This document shows, piece by piece, positions 23,763 through 31,874 of a stretch of 64,000 bases of DNA. The translations under genes and the position numbers were made by a program. The DNA is from Sphingomonas sp. ATCC 31555 (lineage in GTDB: Bacteria > Pseudomonadota > Alphaproteobacteria > Sphingomonadales > Sphingomonadaceae): positions 1 through 64,000 of the forward strand of contig NZ_ALBQ01000059.1 of NCBI RefSeq assembly GCF_000282895.1. The letters are read 5' to 3'. Position 1 is the stretch's first letter. Every line of letters begins with the position of its first letter. Under the pieces are notes generated by a model. That model did no database searches, was not told the DNA's origin, and was given only the letters and a program-made list of their open reading frames with translations.

Positions 23763-25199
23763 TTGGGGGATCATGGCTACCCGATCGGTGGAGGGCTGCT
23801 GGGGCAGCTGATCCGCGGCCATGACTGGTCCCGCACGTCGATCGGGCCGATCGACGCCTGGCCGCAGAGCCTGAAATCCGTCACCCAGATGCTGCTGCTG
23901 TCGCCGGTGCCGATCGTGCTGCTGTGGGGCGAGGACGGCGTGATGATCTACAACGACGCTTATTCGGTCTTCGCCGGAAGCCGCCATCCCGCATTGCTGG
24001 GATCGAAGGTGCGCGAGGGCTGGTCGGAGATTTCCGACTTCAACGATCATGTGATGCGCGTCGGCCTGGGCGGGGAAACGCTGGCCTATCGCGACCTGGA
24101 ACTGGCGCTGCAGCGGCGCGGCAAGCCGGAGCCGGTGTGGATGGACCTGGATTACTCGCCGGTGCTCGACGAATCGGGAACGCCGGCCGGCGTGATCGCG
24201 ATCGTGGTGGAGACGACCGAGAAGGTTCTGGCACAACGCCAGCTGCGGGAGAGCGAGCGGCGGCTGCGCGCGTTCGTGAATGCCACGTCCGACGCGATCT
24301 ATCGGATGAGCCCCGACTGGTCGGAACTCTATGATCTGGACGGCGGGAGCTTCCTGACCCACGCCAACGAACCGCGGCGCGACTGGGTGGAGCATTATCT
24401 GCACCCCGAGGATCGGCCATGGGTGCAGGCGGCGATTGCCGAGGCGGTGGCGACGCGCAGCCCGCTGGAGCTGGAACACCGGGTGCACCAGGCCGATGGC
24501 AGCATCGGCTGGGTGGCATCGCGCGCGGTTCCCCTCACCGACGAGTACGGCGAACTGATCGAATGGTTTGGCGCGGCGACCGACATCACCGAGCGGCGGC
24601 GCACCAACGAGCATCTGCGGCTGGTCGTCAACGAACTCAACCACCGGGTGAAGAACACGCTGGCGATGGTGCAGGCGATCGCGATGCGCACCTTTCGCGC
24701 GGCCCCCGACATGGCCGCGGCGCAGGAGCAGTTCGCCGCCCGGATCGTTGCGCTGGCGCAGGCGAACGACCTGCTGACCGGCGAACGCTGGGCCGGCGCA
24801 TCGCTGCACGACGCCATCACCCAAGCAGTGCGGCCGCACCAGCTGGGGGAGGCGCGATGCCGCATCTCCGGCCCGGATGTTCGGATATCACCCAAGACGG
24901 CGCTGGCGGTGGCGCTGGCCATGCACGAGCTGGCGACCAACGCCGTGAAATATGGCGCCTGGTCGAACGAGTCGGGCAAGGTCGCGATTGGCTGGCGCAT
25001 CGAAGAGGGGGTGCTGGACCTGACCTGGCAGGAAAGCGACGGGCCGCCGGTCGTGACGCCGCGGCGGCGCGGATTCGGCTCGCGGCTGATCGAACGGGGA
25101 CTTGCAAAGGAACTTGGCGGCTCGGTGACGCTTTACTTTGATCCCGCGGGGCTGCGATGCACCATCGCTGCGTCGCTTGCGGGCGTAACTGTAGAGTAG
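23763..25199 (+). CDS. HWE-family sensor histidine kinase with PAS domains
   Basis: A 478-residue cytoplasmic kinase. It starts with a PAS/GAF-like sensor region (residues about 10-140, DWSRTSIGPIDAWPQSLKSV), then a second PAS with PAC end (about 155-280, LDLEHRV...FGAATDITERR), and then an HWE kinase core with phospho-His294 in NELNHRVKNTL, the N-box HELATNAVKYGAWS from residue 388, and the WQE motif in LTWQESDGPPV. The start is a TTG at 23763 with a near-perfect aaggagg 5 bases upstream; the ATG at 23691 lacks good spacing. A receiver gene follows after 3 bases. The signal is unknown. Confidence 0.9.
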   Translation: MGDHGYPIGGGLLGQLIRGHDWSRTSIGPIDAWPQSLKSVTQMLLLSPVPIVLLWGEDGVMIYNDAYSVFAGSRHPALLGSKVREGWSEISDFNDHVMRVGLGGETLAYRDLELALQRRGKPEPVWMDLDYSPVLDESGTPAGVIAIVVETTEKVLAQRQLRESERRLRAFVNATSDAIYRMSPDWSELYDLDGGSFLTHANEPRRDWVEHYLHPEDRPWVQAAIAEAVATRSPLELEHRVHQADGSIGWVASRAVPLTDEYGELIEWFGAATDITERRRTNEHLRLVVNELNHRVKNTLAMVQAIAMRTFRAAPDMAAAQEQFAARIVALAQANDLLTGERWAGASLHDAITQAVRPHQLGEARCRISGPDVRISPKTALAVALAMHELATNAVKYGAWSNESGKVAIGWRIEEGVLDLTWQESDGPPVVTPRRRGFGSRLIERGLAKELGGSVTLYFDPAGLRCTIAASLAGVTVE

Positions 25200-25202
25200 A
25201 AT

Positions 25203-25550
25203 ATGGGTTTGCGTTTCCTGGTCGTCGAAGACGAAATGACGATCGCCTTCCTGATCGAGGACATGCTCGCAGATCTCGGCCACGAGGTGGTGGAGATTGC
25301 GATGCGGCTTCCCGAGGCATTGGCTGCGGCGGAGCGGCTGGACGTCGATCTGGCGATCCTCGACGTCAATCTGGACGGGCACCGCTCCTTTCCGGTGGCC
25401 GACATATTGACCGAACGCGCCATCCCCTTTGCCTTTGCCACGGGCTATGGCGCCCTTGGACTGGAAGGCGCGTATCGCGAGCGACCGGTGCTCGCCAAGC
25501 CGTTCCTGCGCGAGCATCTGGTGGCGTTGATCGCCAAGGCGTGCGGGTAG
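25203..25550 (+). CDS. Single-domain response regulator
   Basis: A 115-residue receiver domain with no output domain. It has the acidic pair in VVEDEMT, the phospho-acceptor Asp54 in LAILDVNLDG and the conserved Lys99 in LAKPF; the switch Thr/Ser position is in FATGYG. It follows the HWE kinase by three bases and is almost certainly its partner. Single receivers of this group act by protein contact or as phosphate relays or sinks. It ends before the convergent ychF gene. Confidence 0.92.
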   Translation: MGLRFLVVEDEMTIAFLIEDMLADLGHEVVEIAMRLPEALAAAERLDVDLAILDVNLDGHRSFPVADILTERAIPFAFATGYGALGLEGAYRERPVLAKPFLREHLVALIAKACG

Positions 25551-25594
25551 GGCGCACGCAAGTCCCCCCGAGAAGGAGGGGCTTATGACGTTGT

Positions 25595-26692
25595 TCAGCT
25601 GTGCAGGAAGTGCATCACGTCGCCGTCCTGGACGATATAAGCCTTGCCTTCCGCGCGCAGCTTGCCGGCTTCGCGGGCCTTGGCTTCGCCGCCCAGCGTG
25701 ACGAAATCGTCATAGGCGATCGTTTCGGCGCGGATGAAGCCCTTCTCGAAATCGCTGTGGATCTCGCCCGCCGCATTGGGCGCGGTGGCGCCGCGATGGA
25801 CGGTCCAGGCGCGGGCCTCCTTGGGGCCGACGGTGAAGAAGGTCAGCAGGTCGAGCAGCGTGTAGCCGGCGCGGATCACGCGGGCGAGGCCCGTTTCCTC
25901 GAGCCCGAGCTCGCCGAGGAACTCGCCGCGCTCCTCCATCGGCATGGTTGCGATCTCTGCCTCGATCGCCGCCGAGACGACGACCGCCTGCGCACCTTCG
26001 GCCGCCGCCTTGGCGAAGACCTTGGCGGAGAGCTCGTTGCCGTTCGCGGCGTCTTCCTCGTTGACGTTGCAGACGTAGAGCACCGGCTTGGCGGTGAGCA
26101 GCTGGGCGAGGCGGAGGTGGCGTGCCTCGTCCTCGTCCTTGGGCTGGGTCAGCCGCGCGGGCTTGCCGTCGCGCAGCAGGTCGAGCGCCTGGCCGAGGAC
26201 GGACGCGGCCGCCTTGGCTTCCTTGTCGCCCTGCGCCGCCTTCTTGGCGAGGTTGGGCACACGCTTCTCGAGGCTTTCGAGATCGGAGAGCATCAGCTCG
26301 GTCTCGACCGTCTCGGCATCGGCGATCGGATCGACGCGGTTGTCGACATGCTGGATGTCGTCATTCTCGAAGCAGCGCAGGACGTGGACGACGGCGTCCA
26401 CCTCGCGGATGTTGCCGAGGAACTGGTTGCCCAGGCCTTCGCCCTTGCTGGCGCCGCGCACCAGGCCGGCGATGTCGACGAAGCCGAGCTGCGTCTCGAT
26501 GATCTTCTGCGATCCCGCGATCGCCGCCAGCTTGTTCAGCCGGGGATCGGGCACGGCGACGTTGCCGACGTTCGGCTCGATCGTGCAGAACGGATAATTG
26601 GCCGCCTGTGCCGCGGCCGTCTCGGTCAGCGCATTGAAAAGCGTGGACTTGCCGACATTGGGCAGGCCAACGATGCCGCAACGGAAACCCAT
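25595..26692 (-). CDS. ychF: Redox-regulated ATPase/GTPase YchF (OLA1 family)
   Basis: A 365-residue Obg-related P-loop protein that binds ATP and associates with ribosomes. The N-terminus MGFRCGIVGLPNVGKST gives the G1 loop at residues 9-17; the G3 motif is in FVDIAGLVRGASKGEGLGN, and VCNVNEED replaces the usual NKxD, which explains the ATP preference of the family. The carboxy end has the TGS-like segment GPKEARAWTVHRGATAPNAAG. The start at 26692 fits the conserved N-terminus; longer upstream coding is rejected. It appears to be a single gene. Confidence 0.96.
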   Translation of the reverse strand: MGFRCGIVGLPNVGKSTLFNALTETAAAQAANYPFCTIEPNVGNVAVPDPRLNKLAAIAGSQKIIETQLGFVDIAGLVRGASKGEGLGNQFLGNIREVDAVVHVLRCFENDDIQHVDNRVDPIADAETVETELMLSDLESLEKRVPNLAKKAAQGDKEAKAAASVLGQALDLLRDGKPARLTQPKDEDEARHLRLAQLLTAKPVLYVCNVNEEDAANGNELSAKVFAKAAAEGAQAVVVSAAIEAEIATMPMEERGEFLGELGLEETGLARVIRAGYTLLDLLTFFTVGPKEARAWTVHRGATAPNAAGEIHSDFEKGFIRAETIAYDDFVTLGGEAKAREAGKLRAEGKAYIVQDGDVMHFLHS

Positions 26693-26880
26693 GGGTGTTC
26701 GATCCTGTCGTGAATGGGCCGGCGAGGCGCCGGCGGTGTTGCCGGCTCGATAGGCGCAAGCCGCGGCTTTTTCCAGTGCGGTGCGTTCCCCCGCGTCTAG
26801 CCTTGACGCGGGGCCGTTCATCTGAGGTACAGGGGCGGCACGTCTTTTCCTGCTGGCAGCAGGTTCTCGAGGAGTTTTGT

Positions 26881-27888
26881 ATGATTCGCCGTTATGTGAT
26901 TGTGGGCGCCGCCGCGACCGCGGCCGTGCTGTCTAGCTGCAGCGGTGGCGGAGACTCCTCGGCAACGCCAACCCCGACGCCGACCAGCACCGCGACGCCC
27001 ACCCCGACGCCCACGCCGACCTACACGGCATTCCCGCTGGCGGGCGCGACCGAGTTCAACACGCTGAACGCCACCACCAACTATACCGGCGATCCAGCGA
27101 CCGGTGCGGTGACGCTGGGCGTGACGTCCACCGAAACGCTGACCAACCGCGTGAAGCTGGCGACGGCGCCGGACGTGGCGACCGGCACCTTCGTGATCAA
27201 CGAGGCGGCGGAAGAGTCGCGATTCACCACCACCAACGTTCTAACCGCACCGGCGACCACCGTCGCCGAAGCGGTGTTCCGCAGCACCAGCACCGCCACC
27301 GGCGCACTGGCGGGCAATTTCACCCAGCTCGAGTTCCTGAACAACACGTTCAAGGCGGACGTGCAGAGCAGCGACAGCTTCATCAAGTCGCTGGCGACGG
27401 TGAGCTACGCCAATTGGTGGCGCGGCGATTCGACTACCGGCCAGAAGCGCCTGACCTATTCGATCTGGGGCTATTCGACGCTGGGCTACGACATGCCGAC
27501 GACCGGCAGCGCCAGCTATACCACCCGCATCGTCGGCCGCGCGGTGAGCGTTGCCAACAATGCGACGACGCTGAACCGCTTGGGCGGCACGGCGACGGTG
27601 ACCGTGAACTTCGCAACCGGCCTGGTGACGACGACCCTCAGCCTGACGACGGTGCCGACGACCGGGGCGGAAACGGCCTATCTGACGCTGAGCGCGCAGG
27701 GCGCAATCCCGATCGGGCAGAACCAGTTCAGCGGCAGCTTCTCCAGCGGCAGCCCGGTGACCGGGACAATCGCGGGCGCCTTCTATGGCGCGAAGGGCGT
27801 GAACATGGGCATCGTGTTCGGCGCCGCCGGCACGGTGAACGGCGCGGACACGCGGATCGTTGGCGAAGTCGTGGGTGTGAAGCAGTAA
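26881..27888 (+). CDS. Lipoprotein with Pro/Thr linker and barrel-like C-terminus
   Basis: A 335-residue predicted lipoprotein. The signal ends in the lipobox LSSC (Cys20). Then comes a Pro-Thr repeat linker (PTPTPTSTATPTPTPTP) at residues about 29-47, and then a long beta-rich part full of Thr, Gly, Ala and Ser. The last 60 residues (NQFSGSFSSGSP then GAFYGAKGVNMGIVFG) resemble the C-terminal barrel of transferrin-binding-protein-B-type surface lipoproteins. No Slam-type exporter gene is near. The ribosome site gaggag at 26869-26874 supports this start. A strong terminator follows. Confidence 0.75.
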   Translation: MIRRYVIVGAAATAAVLSSCSGGGDSSATPTPTPTSTATPTPTPTPTYTAFPLAGATEFNTLNATTNYTGDPATGAVTLGVTSTETLTNRVKLATAPDVATGTFVINEAAEESRFTTTNVLTAPATTVAEAVFRSTSTATGALAGNFTQLEFLNNTFKADVQSSDSFIKSLATVSYANWWRGDSTTGQKRLTYSIWGYSTLGYDMPTTGSASYTTRIVGRAVSVANNATTLNRLGGTATVTVNFATGLVTTTLSLTTVPTTGAETAYLTLSAQGAIPIGQNQFSGSFSSGSPVTGTIAGAFYGAKGVNMGIVFGAAGTVNGADTRIVGEVVGVKQ

Positions 27889-27913
27889 GCCGAACGACCC
27901 TTTCTGAAAGAAG

Positions 27914-27940
27914 GGGGCTCGGGAAACCGGGCCCCTTTTT
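27914..27940 (+). terminator. Rho-independent terminator after the lipoprotein gene
   Basis: A 9-bp stem (GGGGCTCGG with CCGGGCCCC, one G-U pair) closed by a GAAA tetraloop is followed by five T residues, 25 bases after the stop codon at 27888. Confidence 0.9.
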
Positions 27941-27974
27941 CGTTCGCGGGGACGCTGAGGCGTGCGGGCGCTCG

Positions 27975-28412
27975 CTAGCGGCGGGGATGCAGCGGCGGGG
28001 AGTAATCCGCCATCGACATGAAGATGCTTTCCACCTTGGTGACCAGCTTGCCGTTCGCCTCGGACTCCGCGACCACCTTCTGCCATTCGGGATCGGCGCC
28101 GAACGCCTTCCAGTCCGCATCGCGCGCTTCGCGGCTGGGGTAGGAGAGGATGTAGACCAAGCGACCCTCGGGCGCGTCCGGGCGGGGCAGCTCGTTCCAA
28201 TAGGCGACATTGTGCATGCCGTGCTTGGCGAACAGCTTGAGCGTGTGGTTGCGGAAGCGCGCGTTGAGCGCGTCGGCCTTGCCTGGGGCCGGGTAGTAGA
28301 TGCGGAGTTCGTACACCGGCTGCTGTGCCTGGGCGGTGGCGGTGGCGGTCTGCGACACGGCGGGCGCGGAAAGGGGTAGCAAGGCCAGCAAGGCGGGCAG
28401 GACTAGACGCAT
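27975..28412 (-). CDS. NIPSNAP family protein, secreted
   Basis: A 145-residue protein with a signal peptide (MRLVLPALLALLPLSAPAVSQ). The mature part is a NIPSNAP/ferredoxin-like domain: YELRIYYPAPGKADALNARFRNHTLKLFAKHGMHNVAYWNE, then LVYILSYPSREARDADWKAFGADPEWQKV. Function in bacteria is unknown; an exported version is typical of alphaproteobacteria. The start at 28412 is fixed by the signal peptide. It stands alone between two convergent or unrelated genes. Confidence 0.88.
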   Translation of the reverse strand: MRLVLPALLALLPLSAPAVSQTATATAQAQQPVYELRIYYPAPGKADALNARFRNHTLKLFAKHGMHNVAYWNELPRPDAPEGRLVYILSYPSREARDADWKAFGADPEWQKVVAESEANGKLVTKVESIFMSMADYSPPLHPRR

Positions 28413-28512
28413 GAGGCACCCCTTCATCGATGGTGGCGGCAGGATGGCACGGCCGGTGTTGCCGTACCACCGCAACCTCTTTGATCCAGGGCAAGGCCTG
28501 GGCGCGCGGCGC

Positions 28513-29082
28513 TCAGTCCTGCATTCGCCGTGCCACCTCGTTCATGAAGCGCACGTCATCCCCCGCCGCCAGCCAGGATGCCTCGGCGGCGATGGCGCCG
28601 AGCATGTCGCTGAGCGGCTCGATCTCCGCCTTGGCATAGTTACCGAGAACATAGCCGGTCACGCGATCCTTGTGCCCCGGATGACCGATGCCCAGCCGCA
28701 CGCGGCGAAAGTCGGGGCCGAGATGCGCGTCGGTGGAGCGCAGGCCGTTATGCCCCGCCGTGCCGCCGCCGCGCTTCACCTTCACCTTCATCGGCAAGAG
28801 GTCGAGCTCGTCGTGGAAGACGGTCACGTCTTCCGGCGACAATTTGTAGAAGTCCATCGCCGCGCGCACCGCGCGACCGCTCTCGTTCATGAAGGTGCCG
28901 GGCTTGAGCAGGATGACCTTCTCTGTGCCGATGCGGCCCTCCTGGGTCCAGCCCTGGAACTGCTTCTTGGGCGCGGAGAAGCCGTGCACCTCCGCCAGCG
29001 CATCGAGCGCCATGAACCCGACATTGTGGCGGTGCATCGCATATTGCGGCCCCGGATTGCCGAGACCCACCCATAGCTGCAT
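28513..29082 (-). CDS. pth: Peptidyl-tRNA hydrolase
   Basis: A 189-residue cytosolic enzyme that frees tRNA from dropped-off peptidyl-tRNA. It has VGLGNPGPQYAMHRHNVGFMALD with the catalytic His20, KPGTFMNESG, the Asp in FHDELDLL, and the tRNA-binding GGGTAGHNGLRS. The ATG at 29082 has gggag upstream; the GTG one codon earlier is less likely. It follows rplY on the same strand, separated by a terminator-like hairpin, as in many alphaproteobacteria. Confidence 0.97.
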   Translation of the reverse strand: MQLWVGLGNPGPQYAMHRHNVGFMALDALAEVHGFSAPKKQFQGWTQEGRIGTEKVILLKPGTFMNESGRAVRAAMDFYKLSPEDVTVFHDELDLLPMKVKVKRGGGTAGHNGLRSTDAHLGPDFRRVRLGIGHPGHKDRVTGYVLGNYAKAEIEPLSDMLGAIAAEASWLAAGDDVRFMNEVARRMQD

Positions 29083-29103
29083 CACCTACTCCCTGAAAAG
29101 AAA

Positions 29104-29134
29104 ATCGCCCCCGCACCTAGGGTGCGGAGGCGAT
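29104..29134 (-). terminator. Terminator or attenuator between rplY and pth
   Basis: A 13-bp stem with one mismatch and a 5-base loop (ATCGCCCCCGCAC/GTGCGGAGGCGAT). A-rich sequence on the left and T-rich sequence on the right flank it, so it can act on both strands. On the leftward transcript it lies between rplY and pth and is followed by TTTTCTTTTC, so it may lower pth expression relative to the ribosomal protein. Confidence 0.75.
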
Positions 29135-29161
29135 CTTTTGAACCCGTGAAGGGAAGGCCGA

Positions 29162-29764
29162 TCAGCCCTCGGCCGACTCGGCGTCCGCGTCGCCGTCCGC
29201 CGACTTCAGCGCCGACGGCGCGACGACGGTGGCGATGGTGAAGTCACGATCGGTGATCGAGGGGGTCGCGCCCTTGGGCAGGGTCACGGCCGAGATGTGC
29301 AGCGAGTCGCCGACTTCGAGGCCCTTGACCGAGATCTCGATCTGGTCGGGGATCTCTGCCGCGTCGACCACCAGCTCCAGCTCGTGACGAACAACGTTGA
29401 GCACGCCGCCGCGCTTCAGGCCGGGGGCCAGCTCTTCGTCGACGAACACGATCGGCACTTCGACGGTGACGGTCGCGTGCTCGGAGATGCGCAGGAAGTC
29501 GACATGCAGCGGACGATCGGTCACGACGTCGAACGCGACGTCCTTGGCCAGCGTACGCTCGCCGTTGACCATGATCACCGAGTTGAAGAAGTGGCCGGTG
29601 TTCAGCAGCTTCTGCAGCTCACGCTCGTTGACGTGGATGCTCTGCGGATCCTGCTTGTTGCCATAGATCACGGCGGGGACGCGGCCTTCACGACGCAGCG
29701 CCCGGGAGGCTCCCTTGCCAGCCCGGTCGCGCGTTTCGGCCGACAGCGTAAGCGTGTCGCTCAT
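29162..29764 (-). CDS. rplY: 50S ribosomal protein L25/general stress protein Ctc
   Basis: A 200-residue long-form L25 that binds 5S rRNA. The N-terminal L25 domain runs to about residue 92 (SRALRREGRVPAVIYG; DVVTDRPLHVDFLRI), followed by the Ctc-type C-terminal beta domain (VPIVFVDEELAPGLKRGG) and an acidic Ala/Glu tail. Length is typical of the alphaproteobacterial form. The start at 29764 is set by the conserved N-terminus. It leads the rplY-pth pair. Confidence 0.96.
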   Translation of the reverse strand: MSDTLTLSAETRDRAGKGASRALRREGRVPAVIYGNKQDPQSIHVNERELQKLLNTGHFFNSVIMVNGERTLAKDVAFDVVTDRPLHVDFLRISEHATVTVEVPIVFVDEELAPGLKRGGVLNVVRHELELVVDAAEIPDQIEISVKGLEVGDSLHISAVTLPKGATPSITDRDFTIATVVAPSALKSADGDADAESAEG

Positions 29765-29885
29765 GTGTCGATTTCCAATGCGCTAAATGTTTCAACGTGC
29801 ATGCCGAGACAGGCCTCCAGGGATGACCCTGTGCCGGCAAGCGCGCGCCTATAGGCGAGAAGCTAAGAAATCGCAAGCTGCGAGG

Positions 29886-30749
29886 TTATTGCAATCGCTC
29901 CACCTTGAGCCCGGCCTGCTCCAGCATGGCGAGCACGCTTTGGCCCCCGGCCAGGTGCCCGGCGCCCACCGCGACGAACACGGTGCCGGGACGACGCATC
30001 CGTGCGGCGATCCAGCGTGCCCAGTTGCGGTTGCGGGCGATGAGCAGCGTGTCGCGCAGCTCCGGATTGCCGGCGAGATCGGCATTGAGCAGGCGGGCGA
30101 GGCCGTCCGCATCGCCGTTGCTCCAGGCGACGATCATCGCCTCGATGGTGGCTCCGGTACCGGGCAGACCATCCAGCGTATCGCCCAGCAGGCGCGTCTG
30201 GGCGGCGGCCGACAGGTGATCGAAATAGCCGAATTGCTGCTCGGCGGTCTCCAGCCCCTGGACGGTCTTGCCCGCGCCTTGCGCGGCGGATTGCAGCACC
30301 TTTTCGGCGCCGCTGGCATCGTCATAGCCGAGCTTCTGGAGCGGCAGCAGCGACAAAGTGAGCGCGGCGAGCCAGGGTTCGTCGCGGTCGAGCGCTTGGG
30401 GGGAGAGACCGGCCTGGCGGAGCGCGCCTTCAAGCCTGGCGTGCTCGGGAGGCGGCAGCGCCTCGACCTTCGGGTCGCCAGGGGTGCGACCGAGCTGGTC
30501 GAGCAGCGCCTGCGTTTCCGCCTCGGGCGGCATCACCAGTTCGAGCACCAGCGTGTCGCTGGCATCGAACGCGGTGCGGACCGGGCCCTGGAACCAGCGC
30601 AGATCCGGGCGGAGCAGGTGGACCGTGCCGAACAGATAGATCGTCGTGTCGCCGTCCCGCACCGCCCAGAGCGCGGGCTTGGCGTCGCGAGGGGCGGCGC
30701 CGCAGCTGCCGAGGAGGAACAGGGCGGTGAAAAGGAGCGCGCGGAGCAT
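29886..30749 (-). CDS. TraB/GumN family lipoprotein
   Basis: A 287-residue predicted lipoprotein. The signal ends in LGSC (Cys16). The TraB/GumN (tiki-like) metal-site motifs are visible: YLFGTVHLL near residue 40 with the conserved His, VLELVMP, NRNWARWIAARM, and VAVGAGHLAGGQSVL near the end. Relatives include metal-dependent proteases, but bacterial GumN-type roles are poorly known. It is a single gene and its start is fixed by the signal peptide. Confidence 0.88.
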   Translation of the reverse strand: MLRALLFTALFLLGSCGAAPRDAKPALWAVRDGDTTIYLFGTVHLLRPDLRWFQGPVRTAFDASDTLVLELVMPPEAETQALLDQLGRTPGDPKVEALPPPEHARLEGALRQAGLSPQALDRDEPWLAALTLSLLPLQKLGYDDASGAEKVLQSAAQGAGKTVQGLETAEQQFGYFDHLSAAAQTRLLGDTLDGLPGTGATIEAMIVAWSNGDADGLARLLNADLAGNPELRDTLLIARNRNWARWIAARMRRPGTVFVAVGAGHLAGGQSVLAMLEQAGLKVERLQ

Positions 30750-30868
30750 GAGGGCGGCTTGGCGGGGCGGGATAGGCGAGTCAACGGGGTGCCGCTGCTC
30801 CTACAGCCGTCATCCCGACGACCCATTCGCCACTCGGCTTGGGATTGAGCCGCGCCGGTGACCACAAT

Positions 30869-30893
30869 GGATCCCGGCTTTCGCCGGGATGAC
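30869..30893. repeat. REP-like palindrome upstream of glyQ
   Basis: The word GGATCCCGGC-ttt-GCCGGGAT-GAC (with overlapping arms) forms a short hairpin. Fragments of the same word occur nearby (gtcatcccgacg at about 30809 and gccgggatgacgg at about 30918), as expected for a dispersed palindromic repeat family common in GC-rich proteobacteria. Confidence 0.6.
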
Positions 30894-30998
30894 GATGAAG
30901 GGGAAGGTCTGTGCCCTGCCGGGATGACGGCCGGGGCAAGGGGGCACCGGTTGACCCCCTGTGCGCCCTGCGCCAAAGCGCTCCCCAAACCTCACAGG

Positions 30999-31874
30999 GT
31001 GACCAACTTGTCCGAACCTCTCAGCTTCCAGCGCATGATCCTGACGCTCCATGACTATTGGAGCACGCGCGGCTGCCTGATCCTGCAGCCCTATGACATG
31101 CGCATGGGCGCCGGCACCTTCCACCCCGCCACCACGCTGCGCGCGCTGGGGCCGGACTCGTGGAACGCCGCCTTCGTCCAGCCCTGCCGCCGCCCGACCG
31201 ACGGCCGCTATGGCGAGAATCCCAACCGGCTGCAGCATTACTACCAGTATCAGGTGATCCTGAAGCCGAGCCCGCCCGATTTGCAGGAGCTGTACCTGGG
31301 CAGCCTCGCCGCGATCGGCATCGACTTCACCAAGCACGACATCCGCTTCGTCGAGGACGATTGGGAATCGCCGACGCTCGGCGCCTGGGGCCTGGGCTGG
31401 GAAGTGTGGTGCGACGGGATGGAAGTCACCCAGTTCACCTATTTCCAGCAGATGGGCGGGTTCGACTGCAAGCCGGTCGCGGGCGAGCTCACCTACGGGC
31501 TCGAACGCCTCGCCATGTACATCCAGAACAAGGACAGCGTGTACGATCTCGCCTTCAACGACGCGGGCGTGACGTACGGCGACGTGTTCCTGGAGAATGA
31601 GCGCGAGATGTCGAAGTGGAACTTCGAGGTGGCGGACACCGACGCGCTGTTCGACCTGTTCCGCAAGGCCGCGGCCGAGTGCGAGCGTTCGCTGGAGGCG
31701 AAGCTGCCGATCCCGGCCTATGAGCAGGCGATCGAGGCGAGCCACATCTTCAACCTGCTGAACGCGCGCGGCGTGATCTCCGTGGCGGAGCGCCAGGCCT
31801 ATATCGGCCGGGTGCGCGATCTGGCGAAGGGCGCCTGTGCGGCGTGGATGGAAAAGAACGGGTGGGCAGCGTGA
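30999..31874 (+). CDS. glyQ: Glycyl-tRNA synthetase alpha subunit
   Basis: A 291-residue catalytic subunit of the tetrameric class II glycyl-tRNA synthetase. It shows the family core LSFQRMILTLHDYWSTRGC, GAGTFHPATTLRALGP, NPNRLQHYYQYQVILKPSP (motif 2) and GELTYGLERLAMY (motif 3). The start is taken as the GTG at 30999; a TTG at 31008 is also possible and the ribosome site is weak. A longer frame from 30858 would include repeat DNA and is rejected. The stop overlaps the glyS start (GTGA). Confidence 0.95.
   Translation: MTNLSEPLSFQRMILTLHDYWSTRGCLILQPYDMRMGAGTFHPATTLRALGPDSWNAAFVQPCRRPTDGRYGENPNRLQHYYQYQVILKPSPPDLQELYLGSLAAIGIDFTKHDIRFVEDDWESPTLGAWGLGWEVWCDGMEVTQFTYFQQMGGFDCKPVAGELTYGLERLAMYIQNKDSVYDLAFNDAGVTYGDVFLENEREMSKWNFEVADTDALFDLFRKAAAECERSLEAKLPIPAYEQAIEASHIFNLLNARGVISVAERQAYIGRVRDLAKGACAAWMEKNGWAA

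Noticed and set aside
26693..26821. N-terminal extension of ychF (43 extra codons)
   Set aside because: The family begins exactly at MGFRCGIVGLPNVGKS; the extension is low-complexity and covers the gap to the next gene.
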